A stretch of 64,000 nt of DNA from Bugulina stolonifera. Lineage: Eukaryota > Bryozoa > Gymnolaemata > Cheilostomatida > Bugulidae. The notes beneath the pieces are model-generated. The model was not told where the DNA came from. It worked only from the letters and a program-made list of their open reading frames with translations, and searched no databases. A program made the position numbers and the translations under genes. Shown piece by piece: positions 35,756 to 51,200 of this stretch (the first letter of the stretch is position 1; each line of letters opens with the position of its first letter). The DNA lies in contig OW285188.1 in NCBI GenBank assembly GCA_935421135.1, positions 15,911,233 to 15,975,232 of the forward strand. The letters are read 5' to 3'.

Positions 35756-38693
35756 CTATTATCCAATCAGATGCCAGTATGATCTGCAAGGTTAGAATAC
35801 AAGGGAGAGCAATTCCAAATAGTTGAGTTACTCTGCAGAATGTTGAGTATGTGTGAACCCAGTAAGGAAAGATCCTGTGATGTAGTTCTTGGCATCTTTG
35901 GGAAGATATTTTATGAACCTGGATCAAAGATGGCAAAAAGAAAGATGGCTCACTCAATGATAATACCCTGACCCACCAAATGCCAGACGTTCCCTTTGTC
36001 TACTGAGATTTTAGATAGCTGTTCGACTGGCATCACAGCTTAACGATTGTAATAATTATTTAGCATCCTGTATTAATATCAATTACTAAAATAAATAGAG
36101 GGTTTATACGAAGCGCTTCTTATTGGTCCGCCAATAAATATAGCCGATTTGCACATAAGGCCGCACAACTCCTTCCATAATCCGGACTGCGTTTGGAGGC
36201 GGACAACGGACAATTTTTGGTTGGAGTGATCTCTCTTTCCTTTTACTCTCTTGGCCTGGATATCAATGACAAGATTTTTCTGTATACGTACATTTGATGC
36301 ACAGTTGAACATATACATGTAGGCCTATATAGTACCAAACAATAAAGGGCTATTTATTGTCACTTAGATTAGCAATCAACAGATGAGTTATTAGAAACAG
36401 TGGGAGGGCAATTCTTTTTCAACTTTGAATTAAATTTCAGAAAATTCCTTTGTTTGCTGTAGGTGTTAATCTGAAAACAGATTTTGTTAGTTGAACGGAT
36501 GAACTCTCGAATGTGTACTGACTGAAAAAGACATTTCTGTTCTATTCACCAACATGATGATAAACCAACAACAATTCTAATATACACTAAAACCATATAT
36601 GTCATCTACCAACAAATTTGTATGCTGAATTAGGATATTTTTACAATGTACAAGTGTTTAAATATTTTCTATAGCAATTTTAAATTTATTGAAGTTATAC
36701 ATTATTAGATTATTTTCACACCCACACACTACTATTTCACTCCCTCAAGTACTCTACACAACTAGTAAGGTACACAGACAGTATAGGTAAGTGCATGCAC
36801 AGCATACACTCACTGATAGATTTAGACCAACAATGTACTGCTCATAGAATGCTATATGGATGGTGACAAGTATTTGACCGACATGTATAATAATATAATA
36901 CTGCCAAAATGGACACGATTTTAACAAGGTGAAAGGGCAGACAACTTCTACAATGTAAATGACTTCAGCAAATATGTAGCATCCAATTGTGCAGACAACT
37001 CCAACTAAAATGCGATAACTCCAGACTTTCGCTAGGAATTATTTACCATAGACATACAGTATAATACATGTATATATATGACACATGACTCCATGATATT
37101 ATTAGTCTTAAAATAATGTAAACTGCTAAAACTAAGTTTCATTATTATACTAGACTAGGATAGCATTCAGTTTGCCATACATGTACAATGTATTTCCTCC
37201 AACAAGGGTAAAAATGGTGACACTACAGAAATAGGTGTAGGGATTAAGTTGATAATATAATGAAGCTAAGCTGCAGATAAGCTAACAGCTAGGTATATAA
37301 ATTACTGTAGTTAGCCAGTCTATAGACTGGACAAGGGTGAACTCTAACTAGTAGTACATTGATAATAATGTAGTAAACCCACATCCCATGTAATATGCTT
37401 ATAGTTACATCATGTATATAACATAATATCCTTTTGAGTGAATGGATTAAGCAGGTCAATTGTGTTCTATAACCAATATCTAGGTATATTACACTACATT
37501 ATGTTATCCATATCATTCATAACTGCCTGTAGTAGTTACACTCTATACGCTTGCTTTGATACAATTTCAGAATTACTGGCAAACTGTTTTGTTGCGTAAA
37601 ATTCATGTATGCCATTTGTACATGATAAAAACAATACAGCATTTATCTTGGCATTATATAGTATCTAGTCTGCTTACATTGCATACAATCATTCACATGA
37701 TGTATGTACATGTATGTAAGATAGACCTATACAAACCACACTGACTCCAACTACATGCACGTTTATCAAGGTCAAGTTTTATATTACTACATTTAGGGCC
37801 TACTACACCATTTCTAACTAAACTAAATATTTATATACAATGTATATCATATTATACACACAAGTTATGCTATAACGTTGAACTGGGACCCAAATGTGGT
37901 ACAGACCACATTACAGGTATATTAATCGTATTGTATACTTGCACCAGGAGGTAGGGCCACCAAACATACAACATAAAGCAGGTGCTTGGTCACATGATAA
38001 TGAATTCTAGCTGTGTGCTGTACAGTACTACTATCTCATATCTCATTCATTGGTAAACATCTATAATACTTATAGGTTAATTGAATGGATCCTACTCTGA
38101 TACTGCAGAATAAAAACCTATTTAATTCAGGATTCCAATCATTCCAATACCGTGGGGAATAATTTATATTACTACATAGTGCTGATAATTAACCTGTATT
38201 ATTTTATAGTACCAGTTGACTTCCCTCTCCGGCCCCAAAGTGGAAACATTGGCATTCCTTGTACTAGCTTACTACATGTTTACATAGTACATAACACAAT
38301 AGCTTTATCACATAATTTATTACGTTAGCAAAAAGGAAGTTGGCCTGCCTAAAGTGATGCCTTATTCATCACCATAATAATGACGTCCGTCCAAAGCTTA
38401 CACCTTAGATAGATAGTAATTGACCAGTTAACATGGGGTGAGGGAACAGGTAATGGCCTACATAGCATGAGACTAATATCTTGGAGAGATTGCAATCTTG
38501 TCATGTAATTCAGGAAATTAGTAGTTATATGTATATTATGTATATATGCTACTAGAGAACTAGTAGTTATATGCATATGTATATGCTACTAGAGAACTAG
38601 CTCAACCATACCAAGTAATAATCTCAGTGAAAGCTAAACATATGTCACAGAACTAACACTATCTAGGACATAGTATGCACACCAGAAGATGTA

Positions 38694-38880
38694 TTGTACA
38701 TAACTACAATACACACATACACTACACCATAATGTATATAACTACAACAACGCATATAGCATACACATCACAATGTATATACATGTAACTACAACACACA
38801 CATATAGTATACACACCACATGTACATAACTAAAACACACACATAGACTACACCACATGATGGTCTAACTACAAAATAGA
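38694..38880. repeat. Degenerate tandem repeat, unit about 38-47 bp
   Basis: Four to five diverged copies built on TGTACATAACTACAACACAC; just before it, at about 38520-38600, a segment ending CTACTAGAGAACTAG is also duplicated. Confidence 0.6.
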
Positions 38881-41059
38881 CACAATATTTGATATACACA
38901 CTGCATACATCACTATACATACATGTACATGTAATTATGATAGGGGTTATGTGATATAAACAGTTGATGTATAGTAACTGTACACTAGCGACATGACTAC
39001 TCACGTAGAAGTAAGTGACGAAGAGCGAAGAGCTTGCAGAGGGGTAGCTCATCTTATCTTCACTCATATAACATTCAGATGAAATCTGTGTCACTCACTA
39101 AAAGTTACAGATACAAAACAAATCAATCACAATTTAAATGTTCTGTAAAGGAATTTCACAGTTGGTTGGTTTAAACATATGACTGAAGAATTGACAAGCC
39201 GCACAAGTTACCCTGCAAGGTGTTTCAACGGTGACTGCGTAGAGATATTCAGTTTGCAGCGAATAACAAATGAGATGCATACAATGATGTTTTGTTATCT
39301 GATGTCCAAAAATATCAAAAAGGTATCGATTTTATTGGCTAACTTAAACCAAGCAGGTATAAAGCGAGAAACATAAAATAATTTCATCCAAGTTGTGAAG
39401 GTATAACAACATTGTGGAAGCGCAAAAGTAAATTGCAAAACAATTTCCTAGTAAGGCAAGTTAGTGAGTTGGTCAGCCTACTATAGCCTATAGCCTAACA
39501 AGTTGCCAGTCCTGCAATACAGTGTCTGCAATGTTGGACTGGGCATGCAGTGCATGACTGTAGACCATAAAAATAAAAATACATGTACGTATTGAGAAGT
39601 ATATTTTAAACACCGATAATATTACTAAAGGGCCCTAATAAAAGTCAATAAAAGATGATATTACAAGAGACTTGCTTTCAAACCAGATTTAAAACCTAAG
39701 TTTATGAGAATGTACATGTGCTTCTTAAAATATATTATGATCGACTATTGATTGCAAATATCAGAAATCTGATAGCTGTTTGTAATTATTAAACCTTGGT
39801 CATGCTCGGAATGTTAGTATGAGCATCATAACATTCAAAATCTCTGATTGCGATTGACCTCACATTTGATAATTACTACGCTACTATAACTATCAACAAT
39901 TGAGGTGCAGCCTTCGACACTCTCGAGATAGACTGAGGTTCATGTTCATCGATCACAGTGCCTTGGTAACAGTGACAACCAGATCAGAGACCAGCCACAA
40001 GAGGCTTACTAAGCTGTGTGTTCGACTCAACTCTAGCCTATCATGAAAGATTTTGTCGAGAACGAGAACTGTCAAAGACCTAATAAAGACTTCTAAGTTC
40101 CAACCTCACTGAAACACTTAGCTTAATGAGCTGCCTATTGAATACAACATCAAGCCTCGCAGGCCGAAGATTAACACAAACATTACAGTAGCGGGAACTC
40201 TGCTTGATGACTAAGCAGAGTGCCTGTTCATGTTAGTAAGCAATGCTTTTCAATGTCTGTTTTTACTTTTATTGGTTGTACAACAGGTATATTTATTTAT
40301 AGCTTATTCGCATACTAATATTTATTCCATTATTTTAATATACTTTTAGAATTATTCACATATTGATATTCATATTGATATTATATTTATATTAATGTTT
40401 TATGTTAAACTATTTTATAGTTAGTAATGACAATATTAGACACAATGATGATCATAATATTACATTATTTATCACGGATTGTGATTAGTCTTAGATAGAC
40501 CAGAAAAGTTTATCAATTATTATTATAAATATAATATTGATGTTGATTAATAATTAATTAAGTATTGTATAAGCAAATTTAAATTACAAACTAACTATTA
40601 ACCATAATTTAGTCGATTAGCCTAACTTGATAGGAATATTAATAATAATATACTGCCACCACTAGTTAGACTATTTCAAATCACAAAGTACATTCTAAAA
40701 TTAATTCTTGTACGTCTCATCACCTGCCTCTGATTTGCTTGCAGTAAAGCAAGGACAATGATAATATACACTGAGCAAGGAAGTTTGTGTTTCTATTGAA
40801 AACACAATACTAAGCCCATTTTTATCACCTGCATGTAAAATCCGAACGGCCATTTAACATATTAAAAACCAATCTGCTTTTACCTATCATGAGACTAAAG
40901 GAGGCGTGGAGATATTATCGGCATCTTGAGCTGTTTGCAGATTAAGTCAGCTGAGGAGCGGACCACGAGCGTGCGCGTCCGTGAGAAAGGCATGAAAAGA
41001 AAACTCCGACAGTACAATGTTTTGTAATAGGCTAGGGATAGGTCACCGTACTTTGTAAA

Positions 41060-41133
41060 TTAGGATTTGTTGCTCCCTGTATCTGGCTTACGGGTTCGAT
41101 AGGTAAGCAACCTAGTACTTGAGCCACCGTGGC
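41060..41133 (-). repeat. tRNA-derived SINE-like fragment
   Basis: Minus strand shows an A-box-like TGGCTCAAGTACTAGG (41111-41126) and a weak B-box-like GGAGCAACAAATCC (41063-41076), preceded by GCCACGGTGG, which resembles the CACGGTGG start of the fragment at 17601. Too degenerate to be a working tRNA. Confidence 0.35.
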
Positions 41134-42278
41134 AAGAGAATTAAAAGGCGGATTTACAATAATATACCGGAAACTAAATGTACAAAAATTAGAAGAAGCA
41201 GCCGTGCAGAGCAGAGTTTAGTGAATTGTAAACTAATTATTACAGCCATTTCTTAATAGATATTCTATAACTTGTTATTGTTAGTGATGATGATTATTAT
41301 TACACTGCCAATTTTTCTAGCATATACACGTAAATTTTTCCAGAACGAGAAAAAGCATTATATAAATAATAAAATTAAAAATATAAATAAAAATTTATCG
41401 TAATAGTTAGTTATAGTAAGTTAGTAAATGTAATTCTAATTGATTGATAACATAATTATAACAATAATTATTATGATTATGATTGCCATTATGTTATCTA
41501 TGGAAGAATAGCTATAATAATGGTAATTAGTTATTACAACTCTAATGTTGTTTTATATAAAAAATATCATCCACTTGAGCGAGAGTCAAAAGAGTGAGTC
41601 ATGTGAGTTTTCTTTTGTTGATTTTTAAAATTGAAACAAAGATTCGATTTAAGATTCAGATTTAGTGTGTTTTTATTTATGCAACTATAGGCTACATCAC
41701 AATACAATTATAATTAATTTTAATACTTGACTCATGCTAGCTGGTACTAGACTAGGAAATCACTTTTTTCTTACCCGTAGGATTCTGATGTAAAAGCGAC
41801 AGAATGAGTTGAATAGTTTGAGTGAGTACCGGTTGGAGTATCAGTATGCAAATCACTACACAATACTATGAGCATAACAGAGTATTAATTTTATACCTTG
41901 GTAGTTCTTGAGAAGAAGTTGTTGTGTTATATGACTGTTATCATAATCATAAAATAAAATTTTATTTTTTGTAATGTTTTTATTATTGTGATTATACTTT
42001 GAAGGTTTGATCCAACACTAATAACTTACATCTGCAAAGAGGGCGCTGCTAGCGCAAAAGTTTTTAAAAATTACAATTAGGATACTTGACCTTAGTTCTG
42101 GAAACATTGCGAATCTAGATATAATGAGTAGCGTAGCAAAATTTTCTAGATCAAGATCATTTTTGCAGGTAGCATCGGTTGGATTATTATGAACTAGAAA
42201 CACATCAAAGTGCTCATTGGATATAATATATGGAATTGTTATATCTGTTTGATTGAACTGCTTGCCTATTACAATGTG

Positions 42279-45200
42279 ATGGCCCTTTGGAAAAGGCTAG
42301 CGGACTATTTCATTGTTGTTGGCTATCAACAAGACAAGGATGGTAAGTGATGAAATCTGTCTACCTTCATGTTATGTATTGCTAATCTAGTGATTTGTAA
42401 CCCATTATAGATGTTGTAGAGCGTACAATTTCCAATATTCATATTACTGCAGAATAATATAATTGCTGAAAGTTTGTAGTTTTTATGCAGCTTTCATAGA
42501 GCCTACGTTTAGGAATTGCATAAAAGCTGTTGAACTTTTTAGCGTAGTCCTTATTAACACTTAGCACATTCACTTCCTTCTTGTTGCCCAATATACATAA
42601 TATTCTGTACTGTAAGCTGGTTCCATGTAGCGACGCAGTAGCAGCTGGTGTCGATAAATGGCACATGGAACTGTTGCTGTCGCTACTCTTTTTTTTTGCA
42701 GATGTAACTCTGCTGTATATATATTATAGCTATATGTATGTATAATTCCATCCTATTTGAGTATATTAGAAGAAATGTAAAATATTGTTGTATTAGGAGA
42801 AACTGGTGGTGGTAAGGTTGTACAGAGATTTCCTGAGAAGGATTGGCTAGATGTTCCATTTACTCCAGGAATCGAATTGGTAAGTTCTTCTGCTATACTT
42901 GATGAAGAAGCGTAGTAGAAGATGTTTGGTGATGCATATTCTATTAGATATCATGTAAACCCCTTCCTATCCACCAATGTTATAGAATGTGATAGACTTA
43001 TCACTGTTCTTCTTGTTTCTTCTGTCATATTCTCGTATGTGCAAAGGAAGTGACCTCCTCAGACCGTGGTAGGTTGATAATCACTGTCCCCCCTTCTGTG
43101 TCTGTAGTTTTGTCAGCCAGGTGGGTGGGAGTTGACGGAAAGACGCCAGGAACCAACATATTTTGTTAGTGTTCTCACTGATATTGATGGGGAGAGGCAT
43201 TACTGTGCCTGTCTCACCTTCCACGAGCCGTACGATGATCAAAAAGGAGATTCGGCAGAGGATAGCCCCACTGGTACCGGCAGCACAGAGTCGGATGAAC
43301 TTATTCATCACTCTATGATGTTTGCTCCTAAGAGTATAGTCCTTGTTTCGCAGCTGGACTACTTTGACACGTTCAAGGTAAATGATAACTATTATATTTC
43401 TTGGGCCACATATCTTAAACCTGTATTACCTTTACAGTCAAAATTGTTTTATAAACATAATTGTATTGGGATTGCTTCCTTGAGTGTATTTAGACTTAAA
43501 TTTGCAAGTAGACTTTTTGGTATTTGAGAATGGGGGCAGTCTTTTCCCAACACCCTGTCACTTCTCATTGGCAGGAACATAGAGTAAGGTTGCTGTCCAG
43601 TACCTCAGCTAGTACATGTTGTAGGCCTATACATTGCTGTATAATTATACCTAGTATTCCACTGCATCTATCCTACCTACCTACCTACCTACCTATACTG
43701 CTCTTTGGTAAATGTCAAAATATATAAAATAACAATTAACATTACTTAATGCTATTTATGGCAGTTGTGTTCACTGAAATATATATGATATAGATGCCAG
43801 CATCAAACACCATTATTGGTATTTAATTTGGTAGCTATACAAGTATATTGTTTCTACATTCTAACATAGTACCGCCAGCGAATTCCTACCATAACATCAG
43901 TTACAGGTTTTATTATTATTATGATAACTGTAGCTCACCATTTTACTATCACGCAGTGTGCACACATACCATCTATGTTATTCTTCATATCACTGCTGAC
44001 CTTTATTCCAACTTTATATAGGACCTACACTACAGTGAATACAGATACACTATATATTCCCATGTATATAATATCTATACAGTGGACCTATATATAATAT
44101 AATATACATTGTAATGTTTGATAGGATCTCAGTACGTTACGTCTTTTATTACTATTAATTTCATGTTATAAAATGTTTCAGTTAAAATCCTTGGAATATA
44201 AAATATAACATTCATCAGATAAAAGACATACTACCAATGGGCAACGGGTATATACATGTACACGTATAACAATCCAGTATTGCATTGCCTTATGTTGTAG
44301 GACTGTTTGGGTGTAATATACACAGTGTATGTGGAAGGAAACTACAGCTGTCAGGTAGAAGAGCTTGTAGGTAACATACTTGGCACTGTGATGATTCCAC
44401 CATCAGGTATGTATAATAGTACATTCAACTCTTGGCATACCGATACTTGAAGCATTCATTTCTTTAGTTTATATTGATAAAACACAGCCATCTTATTGGT
44501 ATATAAAAGTATCTCTACGTTCATCAAAAAGCACTAAACACTCCGCCAACGCCTCCTCTACCAGCCAAGTTGTAAATCTCTGTAAAATGTTACTTATTGT
44601 AAACAAGTGTTTGTTCAAGTATTTGGTTAGTAACTTATATGTAGTACTAATATTGAGTTGGTAGAGAGGTATATTACTGTATAAGAGAATATACTATATA
44701 AATGATATACAAATAGCACTGAGGTAATGTAATGTTATAAAGTTGATTTCAATGTAAGCCTATAAGTGGCAGACCAGTACACTAATAGCTGTACTGTAGT
44801 ACATCACAAGACATGTTTACTGTTGAGTACTCAGGACTCTGTAGTCAGTACTAGGAACTGCTAATCAAATACAACTCCCCATAGACATGTGTGTGAGCTG
44901 TATTCTCTAACATAGGCTACTGCTATATGTGTATGGGTGTACTTACCATAGGCCTGGGCTCTGTACTAGTAAGAGCTACTCTTATGCTAATCTTGTGTAT
45001 TATTCACTGTTACACAGTAGCCTATTCACTTCAAACACTTATGTCAAAATGTACAATGTGTTTGTGAGGTCAAAAGGGAGATAGTTGTGTGATTTATTGT
45101 GTTTTTCATCATTTGAGTGACAATTTGTCAAAGTACATGACTACTGTAGTAATAAAGAACTGTGATTCTATCCCTAGTATTCTGTATACTGTGCAGTTGG

Positions 45201-48200
45201 CCTACACATTATATATTATGTGGTTTTGTGTGGGGACTGATGTAAGTATAACTGTTATATTGCAGGAGGACCTCTAGTGAGGTTTACTATTGGTGCAGGG
45301 GACAGACAGTCTCTCCAGCCAGTGACCAATAATATGATTCCAAAGACACGGAACACTGTAGCCATATTCTTCCATGAGCTGGGTATGTAGCGTACGTATG
45401 TGTACATGTGTAGTGCATGTATATTTTTCTCTACCATTAGCTAGGTGCGTAGCATACATGTATATAAAAATGTATAGTATGATGGTGTTACATGCAGTAG
45501 TATAGAATATAGGGTGTAGTAGTAATCTATATATTGATATGATATACTACCACTAGTTACACCCATCTACTATGTTAGCACATCAATGTAATACAATAGT
45601 ACACTGACTCTATAATTCACAACCCCTCTGGCTCTCACATCTGAGCTCAAGTCAAGGTTTAACAGGATGAATTATATGGCAAGATATGTCTATGTAGGTA
45701 TACAATGTATAGCAGTGTAATAAAAGGGTCCACACTGTGTAGAGATATTTGGTGTAGTATGCTCCTGTGCTATGGGTTAGTGAATAGGACTACACAGTGC
45801 ATATGTGTACTGCAGAGCACTGTCATAGTAAGATACATGTAGATAGAACCCAGTTTATTATTATAGTTATGAATGCTGTTTTACTCACTGACATAAATAT
45901 TAATTGTATATCATAATTAGGGCTTATACACCAACTAATGAGCAATCACATTTACTATTATTGCAAATTTCTACTTCCCAATATATTCATAAGCCTATTA
46001 TAATGTGCTATAATATATGCACAGGGCTACATGATAGTAATATAGACTAGCCTTATATCCTATTATACATATATTGATAATCTATGTACTAATGTATATA
46101 AACATATGCACAAGTACAAATGTTATAACTGTAGTGACTCTAGTACATTATAACTTGTATTAGCAACCCCATCTAGGATATACACAGGTCTAAATGGTAT
46201 GCCTACGTCTGGCTGGTTGGCTGACTGGCTGTACATCTGGCCTGATGTATTATACTAGCTAAAGGTCAGCTTTGGACATCTTTAGATATTAGTGGAGTCT
46301 GTTGGAGGTTGAAACTAGACAGCTGTATACATACACTTATTATTATATGTATACTACATGTAGGCATACATACATGTAGTGTAGACTGTCCTACCACACA
46401 TACTACTCACACATATATTATACAGTAATACAGTTAGTAGACACAATGATGATGGGTGTGTACAAGTGCTGACTCTTCCTCTCTCTTTGCTGCCAGCACA
46501 TTCCCATTGCTCCACACCCTATTATTGTCTGACTCTTCTACTAAATAGTATTGTATTATTCCTGTATACATGTAGACTCATGTAGTCTTAAATACATGTA
46601 TAATAATGTAGCCTATACACAATGTATACTATTATATTATCAGAATTCCATAGGGTTTATCATTGGACAGTGACCTGTTTATTTTATGATATTATAATCC
46701 TGTTAATAACTGAATAGCTAGTAGATATGATGACTGGATAAGTGTGTGTTACACTCCTCTATATACACATACATATACATACATGTATAATATCATACAC
46801 AATTATAAGGCATGTTCATACCAATTATTCACCAGTATTGAACTTTCTCTCATCAGGAAGTTCTATTTTCCTCATAGAGACTGACAGACAGGAGGAAGTG
46901 TTTAGAGCTCTGTGGAAATATGAGAGTTATGTATAATAAATAAACAATTCATGTTATAATTATATTACAAGATTAAGTATTATAGATATATATTTATGTT
47001 ATATTTGCATTTGTATACCAAAGGAAGTATTCAGTGTATAAACTATTAAAACAAACACACTATAAGAAGACAGGCAGATAGATAGACCAACAGCACATGT
47101 GTATTGAGAGCTTACTCTGAGGTAAAACCAGAAGGTGTGACCTCTTTGTGAGAATATTAGATAATAACTTGGAGTATTGGTGATATATTATTTAAGCACT
47201 AACTAAACTTGTATGATAGCCTAGACTTCACTTCGAAGTTCTTTTGTGGAGGCTACTTACATTGTAGTTGCAGAATAAAATTCTATATAGGCTAGAGTTG
47301 CCACCTGTCTCTGGTCATACCTTGTTTTACCACCCTGCGTATTATATTATATACATGTATAATATAGCTATATATACAATGTATATAGTTGTAGCTATAC
47401 ACAGTGTGTCTGTATATAATACTATTATATTATAGTCATGTACATGTATATTGTAGGTATACACAGTGTAATACTGCTGGTGTGTGCTGCGTTGACAGAC
47501 CATAAGATACTGTTCACATCTCGTAGCTACAGTAGGTTAGCAGATGCTAGCACTGCTCTCTCAGCTCTACTATACCCACTGAAATACAGGTAATACACCC
47601 ATATTCTTGTCACACATCATTTTACTCTATCATGTGACATTGGGATGTCATTCCGTTCTATTTCTGCTTGCCTTTCCACCCACCATGTTTTAGAGCATGA
47701 AATTATAAATATTTTGGTGACACTTCACAGTAACTGTTATACTTAATGATTGATAGCTATCTATTACTCTGTTATCTCTCATAACACACTTATATTGATG
47801 CAGGTTTTCAGTATAAACCTAAATATCCTCACAGGGTTCAAACACTATAAATTTCTCCATCAAGTTATTTAGGCATGCTGGGAAGGAATGTACATGGATA
47901 TTATATGTACATGTAGGGTATTAGGCCATACTGGTTACTCACTGAAACTTGTAGTCGGTATTCTGTAGTTTTACTTATATATCAGGCTGTATTCACTCAC
48001 AGAGTATATGCACTGCTGTCTAACCAACACTTACTGAGTATTCACAGCATATTTATAAAGTACACGTATTAATTTATACTGTATGTATACGGTATACTCT
48101 ACCTCTACCATTAGTAATTGGACACTTGCATACGCTTGCATATTGTTCTTTGCATATTGTTCTTTGATTCTAAGCATGGACTTGTACTGTGTAGTCCTAA

Positions 48201-51200
48201 TTATAATAATATATTCCTTGGTCAAATCAGAGCCCTACATCTAATAGCCCTTTGGGTCACTCAGGTCTGCTTTGATATCATGTTAGGGTTTCCTTCTAAT
48301 TGCTGGAACCCAAAAGGCTAATTATAATAGAGCTTCATAACAAAGATGGCTCTGGTGAAAATATGTCAACTGAGATGTGGGCAAATTTTCATACTGTCTT
48401 TGCATTCAAATAATGGTAAAACAGGTGAATAACCCTTGTGAATCATTTCCTAGACCATTCCTTCACACCAATGACCAAGATAACAGTATTTTCACATGAA
48501 CTGTTTAGAGTAGATAGTCCATGTTACTTAGGTGCATGTGCAACAGTAGGGTATGTGTATATTACATAGTTATGTTCATATAGTATAGCCTAATACATAA
48601 TATTATTGTATGTATTTGTGTATATCTGTAGCTATGTGTACATCCCAGTACTACCAGCTGCATTAGTTGAGGTGTTGAGCACACCCACCCCTTTTATAGC
48701 CGGAGTTCACTCTACTGTGAGAAACCAGGCTCTAGACTTGCTCGACGTCATCATAGTGGACTGTGACAGTGGGAGTATAGTGATACCGGAGTGTGTACAT
48801 ATACCCAGTATGCCTGAGCATATGCATGCGAGACTCCTTGATGGCCTCAGCTCTGTAAGTATACAGTATGTACTATAGGTAGCCCTCACTCCATAATCCT
48901 GTGACAGGAAGGGCATGCTGCTACTTCACCTTGTCAATCAATGTATTTATGGTCAAAATATAAGTATTTAATACAACTTAATATGTACCTGGAATAGAAA
49001 GCAGTAAGAACAGCGATATATTCCAATGTATAGCTAGGAACTCTGGGACGACGAGAGAACGGTGTACCTACGGGATCTTTTTGATGGGCGGCACACACCG
49101 CTGTGCCCATGACTAGTATAGGGGTATTAATAGGAGAACGTACAGCTGTCTGATTTGTCAGTTGACCAACTGGATAATAACTGATATTTACCCAAACAGA
49201 CTAGATTGTCAAGCAATCACTTCAGAACTTCTCTGGTGTCTGATCTACTCTATCAGACCAGACAAGTGTGATGTTGTATACAATGTATGCAGTTAGATAG
49301 GACTTATTTACATGTACATGTAGAATGGATATACTATTATAATAGCAGGAACTTACTAATGGGCTTATTTGTCTCCAGTTGTGTTGTATTAATATCACCT
49401 GGTATTACTCAACAGTAATATCATTTACCTCTGATTCATTCTCTATATATTGTACATATTATAAATATATATACTATTAGATATGTGTGTGTGTTGCCTA
49501 GTCTTAGTGTTCATTAGTGTGTAGGTGGATTAGTTACAACCCATGACATTCACACCTTCAGCTTTATAGCAGGACTGACCTAGAAATTACTCGACTATCT
49601 ACAGTTACTAGTGTGTACACTTCTAAGTACTATGTACTTGACTGTGTGCTCTTATCCCCTTGAGCACATGTTACTACATGCCACTTGATAATTCATAATT
49701 TCTAACAGAATTAGGTGCAGTAGTGGAGAAATTTATCTACTTCTGCACATAGCAGCCAGCTGTAGCTATATTTGGTGACCAGAGAGAAGTGACCAGTGAG
49801 CTGGAAAGGGAAGAGTCTGATTATACACCCTACCAACTGTTTTAGACCGACTACTGCTAGAAATATCCCAGTTGTTGTTGATTTATACTAATCAGAAGCT
49901 TTTGAAGGAAACATTCTACAAATCTGTGTAGCATACATGACAGTAGTCAGGTGTATGACGGGCTTAGTAGAGAGATTATAATGTGAAAGTCTCTTAACTA
50001 ATCTATGTTTATCTGTACAGGTGTTGAATCCAGATCTCTCTCATGCTGATTTTGCCTTCCCTAAGAGGGTAAGCAAGACCTCCAACATAGAGAAGTTAGA
50101 TAAAGAGATCAGAGCGGTGTTTATTAGGTTCTTTGCCGAACTGTTCAGTGGATACAGAGCTTGTCTGCAGATAGTTCGTATTCACACTCCCCCAGTCATA
50201 CAGTTCCACAAGGTAAGTTAACATTGCATATCACTTCTGTAATGGTTTGACCAAAGATAATGGAGAAATATTTCAAAATATTGTACAGGGCATGCTTACC
50301 CAAGTACCAGTTACCTGAATTCTAATAATCATACATGTAAAGTATGAGTTATACATAGACCTGCTATAACATTTTGTAGTAAATTCTATGATAGTTACTG
50401 ATAGTATACACTGTATACTCTCAGTAAATATCATTGGTATACAGTCATACTGTATACATACAGTCATAATACATGTACATGAATAACATGACTGTATAGT
50501 ATACAGTCATGTACATGTATTATGAGACAGCAGTTGAAGGGAGTATCATTCCATGTATAGAAAAACAAGCACAGTAATATACCAACATAACACAACAACC
50601 TTGCAAGGCTAGCATACCAACTAACTTTATTGCATTATTATACTGGTATCAAGTGCCAGTTTCGTTGGCACGGTCTTAATCTATTGTTATGCAAGTTGGT
50701 AAATAATGGACTGAAATGGAGGAAAAAATGGTAATTACTTCTGGGGTTTCTCTGAAAAACATGTGGAGATTACTCCTACTAGTTGATCCGATTGCTGGTA
50801 TAGAATCTATACACCAATGCTTAGTGTGATACTATGATAAAATGCTGCATGCTCAAATTAACACACAGGGTTATATGGTTCATGGATTATGCCTGTTATG
50901 GGTTGATATAATCTTGGATGATATGGTCTGATGTCTAGCTGTTTTATGTAAGGCAGCTGGTGCTGTCTTTAATATTCATGTATTTAGATTAGTAAGATTT
51001 CTAATCATTGTTTATGTGCAATCCAAATCTATTGAAGTTTAGATTGTTTAGTAAAAAGTGCACAAGAGCTGAGTTGATATGATTTATTCTGATTGAGTCA
51101 TTTGTCCATCATCTACTAGTGTTGGTTGTCATTGATTATAGTAATGGCAGCGGCAGCAGCGGAAGGCAGTCGCTGATTGATGAACTTACATAATCATATC

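Larger units (their letters stand above)
35756..42278. other. Gene-poor spacer between the retrotransposon and SBF
   Basis: About 6.5 kb with no gene I can support. A 50-codon open stretch at about 35824-35972 (+) and a 16-codon ATG-initiated stretch before a GTGAGT donor near 39004-39051 (-) look exon-like but have no partners. Region 38694-38880 is a degenerate tandem repeat, 41060-41133 a tRNA-like fragment. The last few hundred bases should contain the SBF promoter; none was recognised. Confidence 0.45.

Noticed and set aside
35824..35972. Exon-like open stretch just right of the retrotransposon
   Set aside because: No partner exons, no recognisable family, and lengths like this occur by chance.
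39004..39094. Possible first exon on the minus strand before a GTGAGT donor
   Set aside because: No downstream exon could be joined and no domain is visible.
39700..40193. Possible solo LTR (AATAAAGACTT followed about 110 bp later by ACATTACA)
   Set aside because: No matching left TG boundary or target duplication could be found, and it does not resemble the LTR of the intact element.
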